DNA of 64,000 bases from Granulicella sp. WH15 (lineage in GTDB: Bacteria > Acidobacteriota > Terriglobia > Terriglobales > Acidobacteriaceae): NCBI RefSeq assembly GCF_009914315.1, contig NZ_CP042596.1, positions 1,178,001 through 1,242,000 of the forward strand. The letters are read 5' to 3'. A program made the position numbers and the translations under genes. Below the pieces are notes generated by a model, which saw nothing but the letters and a program-made list of their open reading frames with translations, searched no databases and was not told the origin of the DNA. The stretch's first letter is position 1, and the number at the start of each line of letters is the position of its first letter. Positions 61,881 to 64,000 of the stretch are shown here, one piece after another.

Positions 61881-62261
61881 TTACCGCAGCACCCATGCGT
61901 TGTACGCGATCACGTGATCGCTCGCGTCCTTCACCGGCTCGTACCGCTCCAGCGTCACCTCGCCCGAGATAGGCTCGATGACCCGCACGATGGCCCGGCG
62001 CAGCTCCGCGTCGGTCTTCGCGCCGGCCATGTCGTCGGAGCGGATCTGGTAGAGAAAGCGGCTGCTATCGCCCGCGACACCGGCCTCCTTCACCAGCACC
62101 TCGCTGGCGTGGAGCGCGACCGTCTCCACCGGCCGATCCTTGAAGTTGATGAGTCGCGGCGCGCCGAACATGAAGACCAGAATCGCCGTCACCATCACGT
62201 CGTAGTGAATACTTCCGCGCTCATACGTCCAGAATACGTAGCTCTTCAGCAGCTTGCCCAT
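61881..62261 (-). CDS. small single-helix membrane protein of unknown function
   Basis: A 126-residue protein. It begins [20 protein letters not shown] and has one hydrophobic segment (VMVTAILVFMFGAPRLINF, about residues 22-40) followed by a soluble C-terminal domain with VKEAGVAGDSSRFLYQIRSD and AIVRVIEPISGEVTLERYEP. No enzyme motif is visible and I do not recognise a named family. The start ATG shares one base with the serS stop (TAATG), so it is translated with serS, and the LolA-like gene starts 29 bp after it. A membrane-anchored accessory factor is possible. Confidence 0.7.
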   Translation of the reverse strand: MGKLLKSYVFWTYERGSIHYDVMVTAILVFMFGAPRLINFKDRPVETVALHASEVLVKEAGVAGDSSRFLYQIRSDDMAGAKTDAELRRAIVRVIEPISGEVTLERYEPVKDASDHVIAYNAWVLR

Positions 62262-63625
62262 TACGCCCGCCCCTGTTTCTGCCCAGATCCGAAGCTGCGC
62301 CACGCGCCGGACTGCTGTCCGATCACCGTGGCCCCGTTCATGTACGGCACCAGCACCTCCGGCACCCGTACGGTTCCATCCGCCTGCTGGTAGTTCTCAA
62401 GGATAGCCAGGTACGTGCGGCCAACCGCCAGCCCCGATCCGTTGATCGTATGCAGGAACTCCGACTTCTTCGCACCCGCAGCCTTGTAGCGGATGTTCGC
62501 ACGCCGCGCCTGGAAGGCCTCGAAGTTCGAGCAACTGGAGATCTCGCGATACACCTGCTGGCCCGGCAGCCAGACCTCAAGGTCATACGTCTTCGCCGCG
62601 GAAAATCCCATATCCCCGGTGCAGAGCAGCATACGCCGATAGGGCAGGCCCAGCTTTTCGAGCACCGTCTCTGCGTCCCGCGTCAGCCGCTCGTGCTCGG
62701 CTTCAGACTCCTCCGGCCGCACGAACTTCACCAGCTCCACCTTCTGGAACTGGTGCTGCCGGATCATCCCGCGCACGTCGCGTCCGTGGCTGCCCGCCTC
62801 GGCCCGGTAGCACGAGGTGTAGGCGCAGAAGCTCACGTTCATCTGGCTCTCTTCGAGCGTCTCGTCGCGGAAGAGGTTCGTCACCGGAACCTCAGCCGTC
62901 GGGATCATCCAGTGGTCGTTCTCGCGGTACTGCCCGGCCTCGAACGCACCGGCATCGTCGCAGTGGAAGAGGTCTTCGGCAAACTTCGGCAACTGCCCGG
63001 TCCCGAAGAGCGACTTCGAGTTGACCATCGCGGGCGGCAGCACCTCGGTGTAGCCGTGCTCGCGCGTGTGCAGGTCGAGCATGAAGTTCGCCAGCGCCCG
63101 CTCCAGCAGAGCGCCCTGGCCGAACTGCACCACGAACCGCGCCCCCGAGATCTTGGCGGCGCGCTCGAAGTCGAGGATGCCCAGTCCCTCGCCCAACTCC
63201 CAGTGCGGGCGGGCAGGGAAGTCGAACGCCGTCTGTTCGCCGTAAGTCTTGACGAGGACGTTGTCGTGCTCGTCCTTGCCCACGGGGGTCGAATCCATCG
63301 GCAGGTTCGGCAGCGTCTGCATCATCTCGCGCAGGCGCTCATCGGCTTTGGCCGCAGCCTCTTCGAGGCTTTCGACCTCGGTCTTCAGACGCTTGGTCTC
63401 TTCGGTGACGGAGGTAGCGTCGCTGCCCGCCTTGCGCAGCGCCTGAATCTCGCCGGTCAGCCGGTTACGCTCGGCCTTCAGGGTCTCGACCCGCGTGATC
63501 GCCTCGCGTCGCTCGCGGTCGACCGCGTTAAAATTCCCCAGCGCCTCCGCCGGGTCCATCCCCCGCGAACGCAGCTTCTCTTCTACAATGGGCAGATTAG
63601 CCCTTACGTACCCAAGCTCTAGCAT
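62261..63625 (-). CDS. serS: seryl-tRNA synthetase
   Basis: A 454-residue class II synthetase charging tRNA-Ser (and tRNA-Sec). The N-terminal coiled-coil arm spans about 30-105 ([20 protein letters not shown]). Class II motifs follow: motif 2 with [20 protein letters not shown] and [10 protein letters not shown], and motif 3 with [20 protein letters not shown] and YQ. Length and order fit bacterial SerRS. It leads an operon with the small membrane protein and the LolA-like protein, an unusual set of partners for an essential synthetase. No T-box leader is visible upstream. Confidence 0.97.
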   Translation of the reverse strand: MLELGYVRANLPIVEEKLRSRGMDPAEALGNFNAVDRERREAITRVETLKAERNRLTGEIQALRKAGSDATSVTEETKRLKTEVESLEEAAAKADERLREMMQTLPNLPMDSTPVGKDEHDNVLVKTYGEQTAFDFPARPHWELGEGLGILDFERAAKISGARFVVQFGQGALLERALANFMLDLHTREHGYTEVLPPAMVNSKSLFGTGQLPKFAEDLFHCDDAGAFEAGQYRENDHWMIPTAEVPVTNLFRDETLEESQMNVSFCAYTSCYRAEAGSHGRDVRGMIRQHQFQKVELVKFVRPEESEAEHERLTRDAETVLEKLGLPYRRMLLCTGDMGFSAAKTYDLEVWLPGQQVYREISSCSNFEAFQARRANIRYKAAGAKKSEFLHTINGSGLAVGRTYLAILENYQQADGTVRVPEVLVPYMNGATVIGQQSGAWRSFGSGQKQGRA

Positions 63626-63763
63626 CCTCAGTATTCTACCGTCTCGGGCTCACGGACGGCGGTGCGGCTGCCGATATCCCCCCTTGTGGACCGGGCCTGG
63701 TCCATTAAAGAACCATTACGGAACCAGCAAAGTACAGGATATAGAGGACAAGGAAAGAGACCT

Positions 63764-63850
63764 ATGGCCCCTGACCAGCGCTTCGCCCTTGCCGCATTCA
63801 TCTTCATGGTTCTGGCCTCGGCGGCCTACCTGTACTTTTTTCACAATTAG
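63764..63850 (+). CDS. 28-residue single-helix membrane peptide
   Basis: A small gene starting MAPDQRFALAAFIFMVLASA and ending in AYLYFFHN, essentially one transmembrane helix. The ATG has AAGGAAAGAG about 8 nt upstream and a 138-bp promoter gap to the divergent serS. The stop is followed directly by repeat C. Small hydrophobic peptides of this size occur in many bacteria, often associated with membrane complexes. No family was recognised, and chance occurrence cannot be excluded. Confidence 0.5.
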   Translation: MAPDQRFALAAFIFMVLASAAYLYFFHN

Positions 63851-63960
63851 CACTGCGTGCTGTTCTCGGGGGTACTTCGTACCGTTCTCGGGGCGGTATG
63901 GGCAGGATGATCTTCTGAGGGCCTTCCGTTGGTCGGCAGCGAAGATTCTTATTTCCGTTC
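63851..63960 (+). repeat. dispersed repeat C, partial B
   Basis: GCACTGCGTGCTGTTCTCGG and a second GTACTTCGTACCGTTCTCGG arm in tandem, then TTCTGAGGGCC and the start of the CCGTTGGTCGGCAGCGAAG hairpin. It matches the copies near 29.0 and 59.45 kb. Confidence 0.75.
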
Positions 63961-63961
63961 C

Positions 63962-64000
63962 CTAAAGTTCCATCTCCATATACACGTCCGCCCGCGCATA
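63962..64000 (-). CDS. possible C-terminal end of a gene continuing past the window
   Basis: On the minus strand the last bases read ...YARADVYMEMEL followed by TAG at 63964-63962, directly after a repeat as is usual for gene ends here. Only 12 codons are visible, so identity is unknown. Confidence 0.3.
   Translation of the reverse strand, partial: YARADVYMEMEL

Overview
The window looks like chromosomal DNA of an Acidobacteriota member, probably class Terriglobia (Granulicella/Terriglobus/Edaphobacter type). This is inferred from high GC content, the menaquinone futalosine enzymes MqnE and MqnC, secreted glycoside hydrolases with bacterial Ig-like domains, a receiver/thioredoxin-reductase fusion paired with a cNMP-domain kinase, and families of short palindromic repeats between genes. 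No phage, insertion sequence, CRISPR array or rRNA operon is visible. There is one tRNA, Leu(UAA).

Layout. 0-9 kb: partial gmhA, a GtrA membrane protein, a secreted esterase, a cupin, a MarR-GNAT fusion, glnD, a lone nuoB and an OmpA-like envelope protein. 9-13 kb: a BNR-repeat secreted protein, mqnE and an acetyltransferase. 12.9-19.2 kb is a metal-centred block. It holds a NiCoT-like permease, a CorE-like ECF sigma factor with a Cys-rich tail, an unlisted 28-residue Cys-rich (metallothionein-like) peptide gene directly upstream of it, a CHRD protein, and then larE-larC-larB for the nickel-pincer cofactor, followed by a Tat-type aldo/keto reductase. No larA is present.

19-31 kb: an Ig-domain glycosidase lipoprotein, a Gfo/Idh oxidoreductase, pyrF, a TonB-dependent receptor, an unknown envelope protein, and a CLC-F type antiporter preceded by a clear fluoride riboswitch. 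An RpoE-like sigma factor with its small zinc anti-sigma follows. 31-45 kb: a lytic transglycosylase, tRNA-Leu, a LuxR regulator, a membrane/TPR protein, an M14 peptidase, mqnC (which appears to start at a non-standard ATC codon), and a three-gene two-component cluster.

45-64 kb: lutABC for L-lactate oxidation with a co-transcribed oxidoreductase, a VOC protein, the cNMP-kinase/receiver-reductase pair, a NarL-like regulator lacking the phospho-acceptor Asp, and pruA. Then come a 1180-residue GH18-like/NodB/GT2 polysaccharide synthase, a polytopic glycosyltransferase-like protein, and serS with a small membrane protein and a LolA-like protein in one operon.

Links between genes: mqnE and mqnC catalyse two steps of the same menaquinone route. 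lutABC (L-lactate oxidation) and larBCE (cofactor of lactate racemase-type enzymes) could jointly support lactate or other 2-hydroxyacid use. The Ni permease, metal-sensing sigma and Cys-rich peptide beside lar suggest a nickel/transition-metal handling neighbourhood. Repeats sit at many 3' ends and in several genes supply the last codons and stop.
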